Of a stretch of 64,000 nucleotides of DNA, positions 50,445 through 60,225 are shown one piece after another; position 1 is the first letter of the stretch; the number at the start of each line of letters is the position of its first letter. The translations under genes and the position numbers were made by a program. The notes beneath the pieces were generated by a model. It had not been told where the DNA came from. It did no database searches and saw only the letters and a program-made list of their open reading frames with translations. This DNA is from Alphaproteobacteria bacterium (GTDB lineage Bacteria; Pseudomonadota; Alphaproteobacteria; Rhizobiales; Xanthobacteraceae): positions 35,763-99,762 of the forward strand of contig VBAH01000014.1 of assembly GCA_005884685.1 (NCBI GenBank). Direction: 5' to 3'.

Positions 50445-50888
50445 ATGAAGAAAGCCACGATCATCATGAAGAACGGAAAGACCGCCTCGAAGGAAGCACC
50501 TCCCTCCGCCCCGATCGATACGCGGATCAAGGCGCTGAGCGATTGGCGCGGCGCGACGCTGGCGCGGGTGCGCACCCTCATCAAAGAGGCCGACGCGCAC
50601 GTGGTCGAGACAGTGAAATGGCGCAAGCCGTCGAACGGTATGCTCGGCGTTCCGGTGTGGGAGCATGACGGGATCATCTGCACCGGCGAGACCTACAAGG
50701 ACAAAGTGAAGCTGACCTTCGCGAAGGGCGCCGCGCTCAAGGACCCTGCGGGCCTGTTCAACGCGAGCCTCGACGGCAACGTGAGGCGCGCGATCGACCT
50801 CCACGAGGGCGACACGATCGACGAGAAGGCGTTCAAGGCGCTGATCCGCGCCGCCGTGGTGCTGAACACGGCCCGTAGAGCGCAATAA
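50445..50888 (+). CDS. DUF1801 domain protein
   Basis: A soluble protein of 147 residues with the DUF1801 (YdhG-like) pattern: LIKEADAHVVETVKWRKPSNGMLGV, VWEHDGIICTGETYKDKVKLTF and a closing helix. The family is of unknown function with an iron-sulfur-frataxin-like fold. The stop codon and last few residues (ARRAQ) lie within a family F palindromic repeat (50875-50974), so the insertion seems to have set the present end of the protein. It is divergent from the cyanate operon. Confidence 0.8.
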   Translation: MKKATIIMKNGKTASKEAPPSAPIDTRIKALSDWRGATLARVRTLIKEADAHVVETVKWRKPSNGMLGVPVWEHDGIICTGETYKDKVKLTFAKGAALKDPAGLFNASLDGNVRRAIDLHEGDTIDEKAFKALIRAAVVLNTARRAQ

Positions 50889-50974
50889 GCATGCCCCCGC
50901 GAAGGGGGGCGAAGCGCACTGCGCCACCACCGCGGCGCAATGCGCTCCGCTTCGCGTCGCTTATTGCGCCCTAC
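50875..50974. repeat. Palindromic repeat of family F, second copy
   Basis: GTAGAGCGCAATAAGC at the left faces GCGTCGCTTATTGCGCCCTAC at the right, as in 25807-25889. The centre has GCGAAGCGCACTGCGCC and GGCGCAATGCGCTCCGCTTC, suggesting two facing units. Its left end overlaps the end of the DUF1801 gene. Confidence 0.8.
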
Positions 50975-51195
50975 GCGCTGGCGCTTGTCCCGGCCCAGGC
51001 GGGGACGGGAATGAGCGGAGAAGGATCCGTCCCCATTAAGCTCCCGTTAAAGATTACGGAAGCTTTGCGCGTCCGCGCAATTACACTCCCTCCCCGATTA
51101 ATCGAATGTCGACCGTGGCTTGCTAGCGTCCGGCCGGTGCGGGATCGCTGACGGGGCGGCCGCCAAAAAACTTGTTCGTTACGTGGAGGCGAAAC

Positions 51196-53109
51196 GTGGA
51201 CGCTGGTGCGATTCCCCATAACGCGGTTCTCGATGCCGGGCGCACCTGCGGCCGGATCCTCTCGGTCAGCGGCTCGCAGGCGAGCGTCGGCCTGCCGCTC
51301 GAGAGCATCGATCCGGTGCGCGAGACCTCGATCACGGTCGGCAAGTTCCTGCGCATCCAGCGCGCCAAGTCGCTGCTGGTCGGCATGGTCACCGAAGTGA
51401 CGCAGGACGTCGGCAACGCGGCGCGCGAGCAGGGCTACCGCGCCGCCGCCCGGCTCGACATGATGGGCGAGATCAAGCAGCGCGACGACGGCAAGCACTA
51501 CTTCCAGCGCGGCGTCACCGACTATCCGGCGATCGGCGATCCCGCCGCGCTGATCACGCGCGACGAGCTGCGGCTGATCTACGACATATCGAGCGGCGAC
51601 ACGATCGACATCGGCTACCTGCAGCAGGACACCTCGATCGGCGCCTACATCAATGTCGACGAAATGCTGAGCAAGCATTTCGCCATCCTCGGCACCACCG
51701 GCGTCGGCAAGTCGAGCGGCGTCGCGCTGATCCTGCGCCAGATCCTCGATGCGCGGCCGAATCTGCGGCTGTTCCTGCTCGACGGCCACAACGAATATGC
51801 GCGCTGCTTCGGCGAAAAGGCGCTGGTGCTCAACCCGCGCAACCTGAAACTGCCGTTCTGGCTGTTCAATTTCGAGGAGACGGTCGACGTCTTCTTCTCC
51901 GGCCGCCCCGGCGTGGACGAGGAGGTCTCCATCCTTGCCGAGCTGATCCCGCAGGCGAAGAGCAACTACACCCAGCAGTACCGCTCCGGCGAGCGCGCCG
52001 TACTCAAGCGCACCGACGCGAAGACCACCGGCTACACCGGCGACACGCCGGTGCCCTATCGCCTGGCCGACCTGGTCGCGCTGATCGACGAGCGCATGGG
52101 CAAGCTCGAGAACCGCTCGTCGCGCATGGTCTATCACAAGCTGATGCAGCGCATCGAAACGGTGCGCATCGACCCGCGCTACGCCTTCATGTTCGACAAC
52201 GCCAACGTCGGCGGCGACACGATGGGCGAGACCTTGCGCCAGCTGTTCCGGCTGCCGGCGGACGGCAAGCCGATGACCATCATGCAGCTCGCCGGCTTCC
52301 CGGCCGAAGTGGTCGACTCGGTGGTGTCGGTGCTGTGCCGCATGGCGTTCGACTTCGGCATGTGGAGCGACGGCGCGTTCCCGCTGCTGTTCGTGTGCGA
52401 GGAAGCGCACCGCTACGCCTCCGCCGACCGCTCGATCGGCTTCGGCCCGACGCGCAAGGCGATCTCGCGCATCGCCAAGGAGGGCCGCAAGTACGGCGTC
52501 TTCCTCGGGCTGGTGACGCAGCGCCCGGCCGAGCTCGACTCGACCATCATCTCGCAGTGCTCGACTTTGTTCGCGATGCGCATGGCCAACGAGCGCGACC
52601 AGGCGATCGTGCGCTCCGCGGTGTCGGACGCGGCGGCAAACCTGCTCGCGTTCGTGCCCTCGCTCGGCACCCGCGAGGTGCTCGCCTTCGGCGAGGGGGT
52701 CGCGCTGCCGACGCGGCTCAAGTTCAAGCAGCTACCGGAGAACCTCATCCCGCAGAGCCAGGCGGTGATCAACGCCTCGACCGACCCGTCGAGCGCGATG
52801 ACGGAGGACTTCATCGACACGATCATCGACCGCTGGCGCGGCGCGACGATGAGCCTGAAGCAGAACCTGCTCGATGCGGGCGCGGATTTCGAATCGATCG
52901 CGCGCGACGAGTTCTCCTCGCTCGCGGTTGCGCCGCAGGCGCCGAGCGTGGCGGCGCCGATGCCGCCGATGCCGCCGATGCCGCCGATGCCGACACCCGC
53001 CGCGCCCCGTCTCGATCCCGACCGCTTCAAGTTGCTGAAGCGGCCGCTGGAGGGGCGCGGCGACGTGTTCGGCCGCGGAGAGCCTGCCGCACCGCGCTGG
53101 CAGAAGTAA
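51196..53109 (+). CDS. HerA-like ATPase (DUF87/HAS-barrel)
   Basis: Hexameric-type ATPase of 637 residues related to HerA/FtsK translocases. An N-terminal HAS-barrel region (about 10-130) is followed by Walker A LGTTGVGKSSG, LFLLDGHNEYAR, Walker B PLLFVCEEAHRY and the arginine-containing RIAKEGRKYGVFLGLVTQRP, with STIISQCSTLFAMRM after it. The C-terminal tail has a four-fold Met-Pro-Pro repeat. The start is GTG at 51196 with GGAGG six bases upstream. In archaea HerA works with the nuclease NurA; no nuclease gene lies beside this one. Its job in DNA or secretion is not known. Confidence 0.85.
   Translation: MDAGAIPHNAVLDAGRTCGRILSVSGSQASVGLPLESIDPVRETSITVGKFLRIQRAKSLLVGMVTEVTQDVGNAAREQGYRAAARLDMMGEIKQRDDGKHYFQRGVTDYPAIGDPAALITRDELRLIYDISSGDTIDIGYLQQDTSIGAYINVDEMLSKHFAILGTTGVGKSSGVALILRQILDARPNLRLFLLDGHNEYARCFGEKALVLNPRNLKLPFWLFNFEETVDVFFSGRPGVDEEVSILAELIPQAKSNYTQQYRSGERAVLKRTDAKTTGYTGDTPVPYRLADLVALIDERMGKLENRSSRMVYHKLMQRIETVRIDPRYAFMFDNANVGGDTMGETLRQLFRLPADGKPMTIMQLAGFPAEVVDSVVSVLCRMAFDFGMWSDGAFPLLFVCEEAHRYASADRSIGFGPTRKAISRIAKEGRKYGVFLGLVTQRPAELDSTIISQCSTLFAMRMANERDQAIVRSAVSDAAANLLAFVPSLGTREVLAFGEGVALPTRLKFKQLPENLIPQSQAVINASTDPSSAMTEDFIDTIIDRWRGATMSLKQNLLDAGADFESIARDEFSSLAVAPQAPSVAAPMPPMPPMPPMPTPAAPRLDPDRFKLLKRPLEGRGDVFGRGEPAAPRWQK
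52960..52995 (+). repeat. Nine-base tandem repeat in the HerA-like gene
   Basis: ATGCCGCCG is repeated three times and followed by ATGCCGACA, in frame, coding Met-Pro-Pro units. Slippage here would add or remove three residues without changing the frame. Confidence 0.9.
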
Positions 53110-53805
53110 TCAGTTCCGGCGGAACGTCAGGTAGGCCGGCGCGCGGCCTTCGCGCACGGCCTTTGCCTCGTAGCGCGTGCCGCCGAAGTCCGGCCACGGC
53201 TTGCGCCAGTCGTCGGCACGTTCCGCGGTCCAGGTGAAATCGGGCGAGCGCGTGAGGCGCAACAGTGTCCATTCGGCGTAGTTCGCCCAATCGGTTGCGA
53301 AGCGGAATTCGCCGCCCGGCCGCAAAACGCGCGCCAGCGCCGCGACGTTGTCGGCGTTGACGAAGCGCCGCTTCCAATGGCGCCGCTTCGGCCATGGATC
53401 GGGATAGAGCAGGTCGACGCGCGCGAGCGAACCCGCGGGCAGCCAGCCGAGCAGGTCGACGGCGTCGCCGTGATGCAGCCGGATGTTCGCCAGCCCGAGG
53501 TCGTCGATCGCGACCAGCGCCTTCGCCATGCCGTTGACGAACGGCTCGCAGCCGATGAACCCGCTGCGCGGACTGGCTTGCGCCTGCGCGATCAGGTGTT
53601 CGGAGCCGCCGAAGCCGATCTCCAGGCGCACATGATCAATCGGACCGGGAAAGAGTACCGCAAGATCGCGCGGCGCGGGCACGGAGAGATTGAGCGCGAG
53701 CCGCGGCAGCAGCAAGCCGAACAATTCCACCTGACGTGCACGCAGCGGATGGCCCTTGCGCCGGCCGAAGAATGCGCCGTGACGATGTGACTGCTGATCG
53801 CTCAT
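53110..53805 (-). CDS. trmB: tRNA (guanine-N7)-methyltransferase TrmB
   Basis: SAM-dependent enzyme of 231 residues that makes m7G46 in tRNA. The SAM-binding loop is LEIGFGGSEHLI, and FIGCEPFVNGMAKAL, LLYPDPWPKRRHWKRRFVN (family signature) and FRFATDWANYAEW follow. Its last place in a long minus-strand run, after metK which supplies SAM, is noteworthy. A palindromic repeat (53817-53926) separates it from metK. Confidence 0.95.
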   Translation of the reverse strand: MSDQQSHRHGAFFGRRKGHPLRARQVELFGLLLPRLALNLSVPAPRDLAVLFPGPIDHVRLEIGFGGSEHLIAQAQASPRSGFIGCEPFVNGMAKALVAIDDLGLANIRLHHGDAVDLLGWLPAGSLARVDLLYPDPWPKRRHWKRRFVNADNVAALARVLRPGGEFRFATDWANYAEWTLLRLTRSPDFTWTAERADDWRKPWPDFGGTRYEAKAVREGRAPAYLTFRRN

Positions 53806-53816
53806 AATCTCCGACT

Positions 53817-53926
53817 GTCATCCCGGCCGAGCCAAGCGAGAGCCGGGGACCATACCTCCGCAATCATAAGACGCTGCGGTGGGGCAATATGGATTCCGGA
53901 CCGCCCCTTCGGGCGTCCGGGATGAC
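53817..53926. repeat. GTCATCCCGGCCGAG-type palindromic repeat (family H, second copy)
   Basis: GTCATCCCGGCCGAGCCAAG with CGAGAGCCGGGGACC faces GGATTCCGGACC and GGGCGTCCGGGATGAC. It is similar in plan to 29083-29181. It lies between metK and trmB on the transcript. Confidence 0.75.
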
Positions 53927-53953
53927 AGCCAGAGCGTTTCGACCGGCTGCGCC

Positions 53954-55225
53954 CTAGAACGCCTTCTTCAGCTGCCCGGCGAGATCGGTCTTTTCCCACG
54001 AGAAGCCGCCGTCCTTGTCCGGCGCGCGGCCGAAATGCCCGTAGGCCGCAGTGCGGCGATAGATCGGCCGGTTGAGCCTGAGCGTGCGGCGGATATTGGT
54101 CGGCGTCAGCCGGAACATCTCGGGCAGAATCTTCTCGAGCTTGCGCTCATCGACCTTGCCGCTGCCGTGCAGATCGACCAGGAGCGACATCGGATCGGCG
54201 ACGCCGATCGCGTAGGCAACCTGGATGGTACACTTGTCGGCAAGGCCGGCCGCGACAACGTTCTTTGCCAGATAGCGCGCCGCATAGGCGGCCGAGCGGT
54301 CGACCTTGGTTGGGTCCTTGCCGGAGAATGCGCCGCCGCCGTGCGGTGCGTAGCCGCCGTAGGTGTCGACGATGATCTTGCGCCCGGTGAGACCGCAGTC
54401 TCCGTCCGGTCCGCCGACCACGAAATTGCCGGTGGGATTGACGAGGAAGTCGGACGGCCGTTTCGGCATCCAGCCTTTCGGCAGTGAGGACTCTACCGCC
54501 GTTTCGATCAGGTCGCGCACCATGCCGGGCGTGTACTTCTTGCCGTTGCGGTTCTGCGCATTGTGCTGGGTCGAGACCACCACCTTGGTGCAGCCGACCG
54601 CCTTGCCGTCGACGTATTGCACCGTGACCTGGCTCTTCGCATCCGGCTGGAGGTCGAACAGCTTGCCGGCGCGGCGCTGCTCGGAGAGGGTGCGCAGAAT
54701 CTTGTGCGCGAAGAAAATCGGGGCCGGCATGTACGAGCCTTTTTCGTAGACCTCGCTCTCGGTGCAGGCGAAGCCGAACATCATGCCCTGGTCGCCCGCG
54801 CCTTCCTCCTCGCCGCCCTTTTTCTTCTTCGCGTTGACGCCCATCGCGATGTCGGGCGACTGGCCGTGCAGCAGCACCTCGACGTCCGCGCCATGCCAAG
54901 AGAAGCCGTCCTGATCGTAGCCGATGTCCTTCACCACACCGCGCGCGATCTCGGTGATCATCTCGCGGTTCATGACCGTATGGCCGTTGAACTTCTTCAG
55001 CAGCGGCTCCTGCCCGCGACATTCGCCCGCCACCACGATCTTGTTGGTCGTGGTCAGTGTCTCGCAGCCAAGACGCGTGTTGGTCTGGCTGTCATCCTCG
55101 ATGCCGAGCTTGATGTCGTTCGCCAGGAACGCATCGAGGATCGCATCAGAAATCTGGTCGCATACCTTGTCGGGATGACCTTCGGACACGGATTCGCTGG
55201 TAAAGAGGTAATTCTTGCGAGACAC
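53954..55225 (-). CDS. metK: S-adenosylmethionine synthetase
   Basis: Enzyme of 423 residues making SAM from methionine and ATP. It has [20 protein letters not shown], the [13 protein letters not shown] loop, and [20 protein letters not shown] in the C-terminal part. A Lys/Glu-rich stretch ([10 protein letters not shown]) just before GDQGMMFG is longer than in E. coli MetK. The start is GTG at 55225 with GAGGAG upstream; the longer frame was rejected. No SAM riboswitch fold was seen in the 155 bases upstream. Confidence 0.96.
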   Translation of the reverse strand: MSRKNYLFTSESVSEGHPDKVCDQISDAILDAFLANDIKLGIEDDSQTNTRLGCETLTTTNKIVVAGECRGQEPLLKKFNGHTVMNREMITEIARGVVKDIGYDQDGFSWHGADVEVLLHGQSPDIAMGVNAKKKKGGEEEGAGDQGMMFGFACTESEVYEKGSYMPAPIFFAHKILRTLSEQRRAGKLFDLQPDAKSQVTVQYVDGKAVGCTKVVVSTQHNAQNRNGKKYTPGMVRDLIETAVESSLPKGWMPKRPSDFLVNPTGNFVVGGPDGDCGLTGRKIIVDTYGGYAPHGGGAFSGKDPTKVDRSAAYAARYLAKNVVAAGLADKCTIQVAYAIGVADPMSLLVDLHGSGKVDERKLEKILPEMFRLTPTNIRRTLRLNRPIYRRTAAYGHFGRAPDKDGGFSWEKTDLAGQLKKAF

Positions 55226-55380
55226 GGAAAGACTCCTCGAAGGCCGGTCGCGGCCGGGTTCAGGCGCGGCTATTAGCACGCCTCGGGCTGAAAGCGCGCG
55301 TTTCTTGCAGCGTCGCGGGGTCCGGTCAAGATGTGGGCTGCGGTGGGCGCGCTGATGGGTCGAATATTTGACACGCGAGG

Positions 55381-55785
55381 TCAGGCGTCTTCGCCGACCA
55401 TCTCCTGGACGAGCTCCACGACGCGCCGGCGCAGCCGCGGGTTCGGAATGCGCATGAATGCCTTGACCAGCGCGAGACCGTCGGTGGTTGCGAGAAAATC
55501 CGTCACGTAAGCGGGCGACGGGGCCTCTTCCAACCCTGTGGCCGTGCCGGGAGGTGGCGGCGCACCTTCAAAAAAGAACGAGACCGGCACCTGCAGGATC
55601 AGCGAGATCTGCTGCAGTCGGCTGGCACCGATCCGATTGGTGCCTTTCTCGTATTTTTGGACCTGCTGAAACGTCAGGCCGAGGGAGTCGCCCAGCTTCT
55701 CCTGGCTCATGCCGAGCATCATGCGCCGCATGCGGACGCGGCTCCCGACATGCTTGTCGATCGGGTTCGGCGCCTTCTTGGCCAT
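55381..55785 (-). CDS. XRE-family transcriptional regulator
   Basis: A protein of 134 residues with an N-terminal helix-turn-helix (about 10-70): [20 protein letters not shown], then [21 protein letters not shown] helical C-terminal part includes [20 protein letters not shown]. This regulator next to lnt and metK is common in Hyphomicrobiales; its targets are unknown here. It lies between lnt (144 bases upstream) and metK. The ATG at 55785 gives [14 protein letters not shown]. Confidence 0.88.
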   Translation of the reverse strand: MAKKAPNPIDKHVGSRVRMRRMMLGMSQEKLGDSLGLTFQQVQKYEKGTNRIGASRLQQISLILQVPVSFFFEGAPPPPGTATGLEEAPSPAYVTDFLATTDGLALVKAFMRIPNPRLRRRVVELVQEMVGEDA

Positions 55786-55929
55786 GCGGCTCTCCCTGCG
55801 GGAACTTCTTCCTGTCGCGCAACCTCGTGCACGTCAAGCGTGAACACGGTTGCGGGCCCATAGGGGCTCCCGCGACGGTAATATAACACCAGAGGGCCGA
55901 GGAACGGAAATCCATCGCACGTGGGCGCT

Positions 55930-57540
55930 TCAGGGCGAGCGGAGCCGCCGCCAGAGCATCACCGCCAAGCCGGCGAGCATCAGGAGCGCGACCGGAGCAT
56001 CGCGCAGGCGCACATAGAGGGTCGGCTCAAGCGCGCGCGGCAAGGGAGAATCGAGCACGCCCTCGGCGCCCAGCGGCAGTGCGTGGATGGTTCGGCCGAG
56101 AGGGTCGATCACCGCCGAAACCCCCGTATTGGCGGCACGCACCAGCGGGAGCCCCTCTTCGATCGCGCGAACCCGCGCCTGCTGCAGGTGCTGATACGGC
56201 CCGGAGCTTCGGCCAAACCAGCCATCATTGGTCAGGTTGACCAGCCAACCCGGTCGCCCGCCCAAAGGCACCGCTTCCCCGGGAAATACGATCTCGTAGC
56301 AGACGAGGGGCAGGAATGCGGGCGCGCCGGCGACCGTGATCGGCTTGCGTTCCGCCCCCGGAATGTAGCCGCCGCGCACCTTGGTCAGCTGCATCAAGCC
56401 GAGGCTCTCGAGGAAGCTTTGAAACGGCAGGTACTCGCCGAACGGCACCAGATGCATCTTGTCGTAGACCGAGAGGATCGCGCCGTCGTGGTCGATCACG
56501 TAGATCGAATTGAAGGCGCGGATCATTCCCGGCGTGGGCACAGGGGATGCCGGCCGGGCGGCGCCGACGATCAGCAGCGTGCCGCGCGGGAGCAGGTTGG
56601 CGATCTGCGCCATCGCGTCGGCTTCACGCGAGAGGAAAAACGGAAACGCCGATTCGGGCCAGATGAGATGTGTCACGCCGCGCACGCCGGTCGAGTCCGG
56701 TCCGCTCGCGCGGTCCGACAGCGCGAGGTAGCGCGCCATTACGTGTTGCCTGGCGCCGTAATTGAACTTCTCGTCCTGCGCGAGATTCGGCTGGATGATG
56801 CGCAGCTTCACGCCGGCGACGAATTGCGTCGGCGTCTGGGCGAGGCGCATGGCGCCATAGGCGGCGAACGCGCAGAGCAGCACCAGCGGCGCGAGAACGA
56901 CGAGCCATGGCCGGGGCGTATCGCGCCGTTCGTCTGCAAGCACCGCGGGGCTGGCGAACAGGTAGATGGCGAAGAGCGTCAGCCCCCACAGTCCGATCAG
57001 CGCAGAAGCCTGCGCCAGCACGAGCGGCCCGGTGAGCGCGTAGCCGAACGCATTCCACGGAAAGCCGGTCAGCACATGGCCGCGCAGCCATTCGGTCGCC
57101 GTCAGCGCGAGCGCGAGCGCGAGGATGCGCAGCGGCCCGCGTGTCCACAGCAACCGCGCCAAACCGAACGCCGCGGCGGTGAACAAGGCCAAGCCCGCCG
57201 GCAGTCCGATGACGGCGAACGGCAGCAGCCAGGCGAACGTCTTGGCATCGACGAGAAATGCGAATCCGAGCCAATAGAGCCCGGCAACGAAGTATCCGAA
57301 CCCGAACCACCAGCCGCTCACCGCCGCCGTGATCACGCCGCCGAGCCGCCCGGCGGCCGCCCCGTCGATCAGCCACACCGCGACCGGAAAGGTGCAAAAC
57401 AGCAACGGGAACGCGTTGATCGGCGCTAAAGCGAGCGCCGACGCGGCACCCGCGCAAAACGCGATCGCGGCGCGCCGCCATCCCCAGGAGAGCACCACCG
57501 CATGCGACAGTCGCGTGAGCCAGCCGGTCAACACCCTCAC
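55930..57540 (-). CDS. lnt: Apolipoprotein N-acyltransferase
   Basis: Inner-membrane enzyme of 536 residues that adds the third acyl chain to lipoproteins. About six to seven N-terminal membrane segments are followed by a nitrilase-like periplasmic domain with the catalytic Glu in LIWPESAFPFFL, the Lys in VYDKMHLVPFGEYLP and the Cys in PLVCYEIVFPGE. The start is GTG at 57540, overlapping the stop of the CorC-type gene by four bases (GTGA), which indicates coupled translation. Confidence 0.96.
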   Translation of the reverse strand: MRVLTGWLTRLSHAVVLSWGWRRAAIAFCAGAASALALAPINAFPLLFCTFPVAVWLIDGAAAGRLGGVITAAVSGWWFGFGYFVAGLYWLGFAFLVDAKTFAWLLPFAVIGLPAGLALFTAAAFGLARLLWTRGPLRILALALALTATEWLRGHVLTGFPWNAFGYALTGPLVLAQASALIGLWGLTLFAIYLFASPAVLADERRDTPRPWLVVLAPLVLLCAFAAYGAMRLAQTPTQFVAGVKLRIIQPNLAQDEKFNYGARQHVMARYLALSDRASGPDSTGVRGVTHLIWPESAFPFFLSREADAMAQIANLLPRGTLLIVGAARPASPVPTPGMIRAFNSIYVIDHDGAILSVYDKMHLVPFGEYLPFQSFLESLGLMQLTKVRGGYIPGAERKPITVAGAPAFLPLVCYEIVFPGEAVPLGGRPGWLVNLTNDGWFGRSSGPYQHLQQARVRAIEEGLPLVRAANTGVSAVIDPLGRTIHALPLGAEGVLDSPLPRALEPTLYVRLRDAPVALLMLAGLAVMLWRRLRSP

Positions 57541-58649
57541 GGGGTTTCCTTGGCGGATGGCGGTTCAGGCTGCGACGGCGGCGCGGACGTAATCACGGGC
57601 GCCTCCGCGTCACGCCGCCGGGAGGCGCGCCGCGACCGTTCGGCACGGCTATTGCTGCGCGTGATGCGAAGTTTTTTCAGCCGTCGCGGATCGGAATCGA
57701 GCACCTCGATCTCGAAGTCGCCCGGCCCCGCGACGACCTCGCCGCGCGCGGGAAGCCGGCCGGCGCGCGTCATCACATAGCCGGCGAGCGTGTCGACCTC
57801 ATCGGCGACATCGCCGATCTCGAATTCCGGCCCGACGGTCGCCAGGACGTCTTCCAGCTGCGCGCGCGCGTCGGCGAGGAACGATCCGTCCGGCTGGCGC
57901 ACGATTGCGGGTGTCTCATCCTCGTCGTGCTCGTCCTCGATGTCGCCGACGATCTGCTCCACCACGTCTTCCATCGAGACGATGCCGTCGGTGCCGCCGT
58001 ACTCGTCGATCACCAGCGCAAGATGGATGCGCGTCGCCTGCATCTTGGCGAGCAGGTCGATCGCCGGCATCGAGGGCGGGACGAACAGGATCTCGCGGAT
58101 GATCCTGGCGGCGGCGAGCGAGACCGAGAGGTCGATCCCCTTCAGATCGAGCCCGGCCGGAAACGGCTTCTTGCGCTTGGTGTTGCTGGCCGCGCTGCGC
58201 TGCGCGTGGCGCACCATGTAGCCGATGACATCGCGGATGTGCACCATGCCGGCCGGGTCGTCGAGCGTGTCGTTGTAGACGACGAGGCGCGAGTGGCCGG
58301 CGCCTTCGAACACCTTGATCAGCTCGCCGAGCGGAATGTCCTGCTGCACCGCGATGATGTCAGCGCGCGGCACCATGACGTCGTCGACCCTGCGCCCGCG
58401 CAGCGCCAGGATGTTGGTGAGCATCACGCGCTCTTGCGGCGAGAAGCCGGTCTCGCCGAAGGCGCCGTTCTCCAGCACGGTCTCCAGGTCGGCGCGGGCC
58501 GAGCTTGGCTTCCAGTTGAACAGCGCGCGAACAACGCGCGCGAGCCAGCCCTCGCCCGGCTCGCGCGCAGGCTGCTGCGGAATAACCGCAGGCAGATTCA
58601 CACGCTGCGCATTCGGCTCGCTGCGACCTGGCGCGTCCGTGTCGGGCAT
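57537..58649 (-). CDS. CorC/HlyC-type CBS-domain protein
   Basis: A soluble protein of 370 residues with two CBS domains (from VDDVMVPRADIIAVQQDIPL and ATRIHLALVIDEYGGTDGIV) and a C-terminal transporter-associated domain (LAGYVMTRAGRLPARGEVV). It lacks the membrane DUF21 domain, so it is the short CorC type. It is located between ybeY and lnt, as in many proteobacteria. Involvement in ion export or in lipoprotein-related functions is only inferred from relatives. Confidence 0.93.
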   Translation of the reverse strand: MPDTDAPGRSEPNAQRVNLPAVIPQQPAREPGEGWLARVVRALFNWKPSSARADLETVLENGAFGETGFSPQERVMLTNILALRGRRVDDVMVPRADIIAVQQDIPLGELIKVFEGAGHSRLVVYNDTLDDPAGMVHIRDVIGYMVRHAQRSAASNTKRKKPFPAGLDLKGIDLSVSLAAARIIREILFVPPSMPAIDLLAKMQATRIHLALVIDEYGGTDGIVSMEDVVEQIVGDIEDEHDEDETPAIVRQPDGSFLADARAQLEDVLATVGPEFEIGDVADEVDTLAGYVMTRAGRLPARGEVVAGPGDFEIEVLDSDPRRLKKLRITRSNSRAERSRRASRRRDAEAPVITSAPPSQPEPPSAKETP

Positions 58650-58656
58650 GGCGGCG

Positions 58657-59190
58657 TCAGCTCCGGCTTTGCTGCAACGATCGCGGAGCGGCTGGCTCGT
58701 GCGTCAAGTACGGATCGGGCACGCCAAGGCGCGCGAGGATGACACGCTCGAGCTGTTCCATTGTGGCGGCGGAAGAACCGGTATCGTGGTCGTAGCCAAG
58801 CAGATGAAGGAACCCGTGCACGGCGAGGTGGGCGAGATGATGATCGAACGGCTTGTGTTCTTCGGCCGCCTCGCGCGCCGTCGTCTCGCCGGCGATGGCG
58901 ATGTCGCCAAGCGATTGCACCGGACCGGGATGGTCGTTCATGTGCGGCGCAGGGGCAAAGGACAATACGTTGGTCGGCTTGTCGATTCCGCGCCACTGCG
59001 CATTCAGCCGCCGGACCGACGCGTCGTCGGTGAGCAACACCGCGAGCGTGCGGTTCGTGAAATCCTTCCCGGTCGCGATCGCGGCTTCGGCGAGCGCGCC
59101 ACGCACGGTCGCCTCGGCGCCGCAGGCCGCATCCCATTGCGGTGATTCCACGATCACGTCGATCAGCGGCGCCGGCTCGATCGTGGTCAT
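58657..59190 (-). CDS. ybeY: Endoribonuclease YbeY
   Basis: Zinc enzyme of 177 residues required for 16S rRNA 3' maturation and ribosome quality control. The metal motif HGFLHLLGYDH (His-x3-His-x5-His) is intact. TNVLSFAPAP and SLGDIAIAGE upstream are also conserved. The gene overlaps phoH by four bases and is followed seven bases later by the CorC-type gene. Confidence 0.96.
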   Translation of the reverse strand: MTTIEPAPLIDVIVESPQWDAACGAEATVRGALAEAAIATGKDFTNRTLAVLLTDDASVRRLNAQWRGIDKPTNVLSFAPAPHMNDHPGPVQSLGDIAIAGETTAREAAEEHKPFDHHLAHLAVHGFLHLLGYDHDTGSSAATMEQLERVILARLGVPDPYLTHEPAAPRSLQQSRS

Positions 59191-60221
59191 CGGCCGGGCT
59201 CACGCTTGGCATTGTCGTAAGCTTCGACGATGCGCGCGACCAGTTCGTGCCGCACCACGTCGTCCTTGGTGAAGGCCACGTGGCCGACCCCTTCGACATC
59301 GGCGAGCAGCCGGATCGCTTCGGAGAGGCCCGAGGTCTGGCCGGACGGCAGATCGGTCTGGCTCGGGTCGCCGGTCACGATCATGCGGCCGTTCTCGCCG
59401 AGACGCGTCAGGAACATTTTCATCTGCATCGAGGTGGTGTTCTGCGCCTCGTCGAGGATGACGACCGCGTTCGCGAGCGTGCGCCCGCGCATGAAGGCGA
59501 GCGGCGCGATCTCGATCTCGCCCGACTGCATGGCGCGCTCCACGATGCGCGCGTCCATCAGGTCGAACAGCGCGTCGTAGATCGGGCGCAGATAGGGATC
59601 GACCTTCTCGCGCATGTCGCCCGGCAGGAAGCCGAGGCGTTCGCCGGCCTCGACCGCGGGCCGGGACAGGATGATGCGGTCGACCTCCTTGCGCTCGAAC
59701 AGCGCGACCGCGTGCGCGACCGCGAGCCACGTCTTGCCGGTGCCGGCGGGCCCCGTGCCGAACACCAGCGGGTGGCGCTTGAGCGCGCGCATGTAGGCGT
59801 CCTGGCCGGAGGTGCGCGCGCGCACCGGGCGCTTGCGCAGGTTGATCTCTTCGAAGGCAGGACGCGAGGTCGTGGGATCGAAATCGAACAGCGAGCCTTG
59901 CGCGATCACCAGCCGGATCGCGCCCTCGACGTCGCCCTGCGACAGGTCGTGACCGCGCTTGATCTGCTCATACAGCCCCTCGAGCACGCGGCGCGCACGC
60001 TCGCAGGCATCGCGCGAGCCGTCGATCGTCACCTGATTGCCGCGCTGCTCCGCCACGACGCCGAGCCGGCGCTCGATCAGCGCGAGGTTCTGGCCGTATT
60101 GGCCGAACAGGGTCGAGGCGCGGCGATTGTCGTCGAAGGTGAGCAGGACTTGCGTGGTCGCGGTGTCGTTCGCCTCGCTGGCAGCGGGAACGATTCCTTG
60201 ATCAGTCGGCAAGTTGCGCAA
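59187..60221 (-). CDS. PhoH family ATPase
   Basis: ATPase of 344 residues with Walker A FGTGPAGTGKTWLAVAHAV, LSRPAVEAGERLGFLPGD and Walker B ANAVVILDEAQNTTS, typical of PhoH-like proteins, which are linked to RNA metabolism together with YbeY. No ATG lies between the miaB stop and the conserved part. The TTG at 60221, four bases after the miaB stop and behind GGAG, is the best start. A longer frame to 60320 would lie wholly inside miaB. Confidence 0.9.
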   Translation of the reverse strand: MRNLPTDQGIVPAASEANDTATTQVLLTFDDNRRASTLFGQYGQNLALIERRLGVVAEQRGNQVTIDGSRDACERARRVLEGLYEQIKRGHDLSQGDVEGAIRLVIAQGSLFDFDPTTSRPAFEEINLRKRPVRARTSGQDAYMRALKRHPLVFGTGPAGTGKTWLAVAHAVALFERKEVDRIILSRPAVEAGERLGFLPGDMREKVDPYLRPIYDALFDLMDARIVERAMQSGEIEIAPLAFMRGRTLANAVVILDEAQNTTSMQMKMFLTRLGENGRMIVTGDPSQTDLPSGQTSGLSEAIRLLADVEGVGHVAFTKDDVVRHELVARIVEAYDNAKREPGR

Positions 60222-60225
60222 TGCC

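Noticed and set aside
52960..52995. CRISPR-like array
   Set aside because: Units are nine bases without spacers and lie in a coding frame; this is a simple tandem repeat.
55226..55380. SAM riboswitch before metK
   Set aside because: The conserved SAM-II or SAM-V core bases were not found in the leader.
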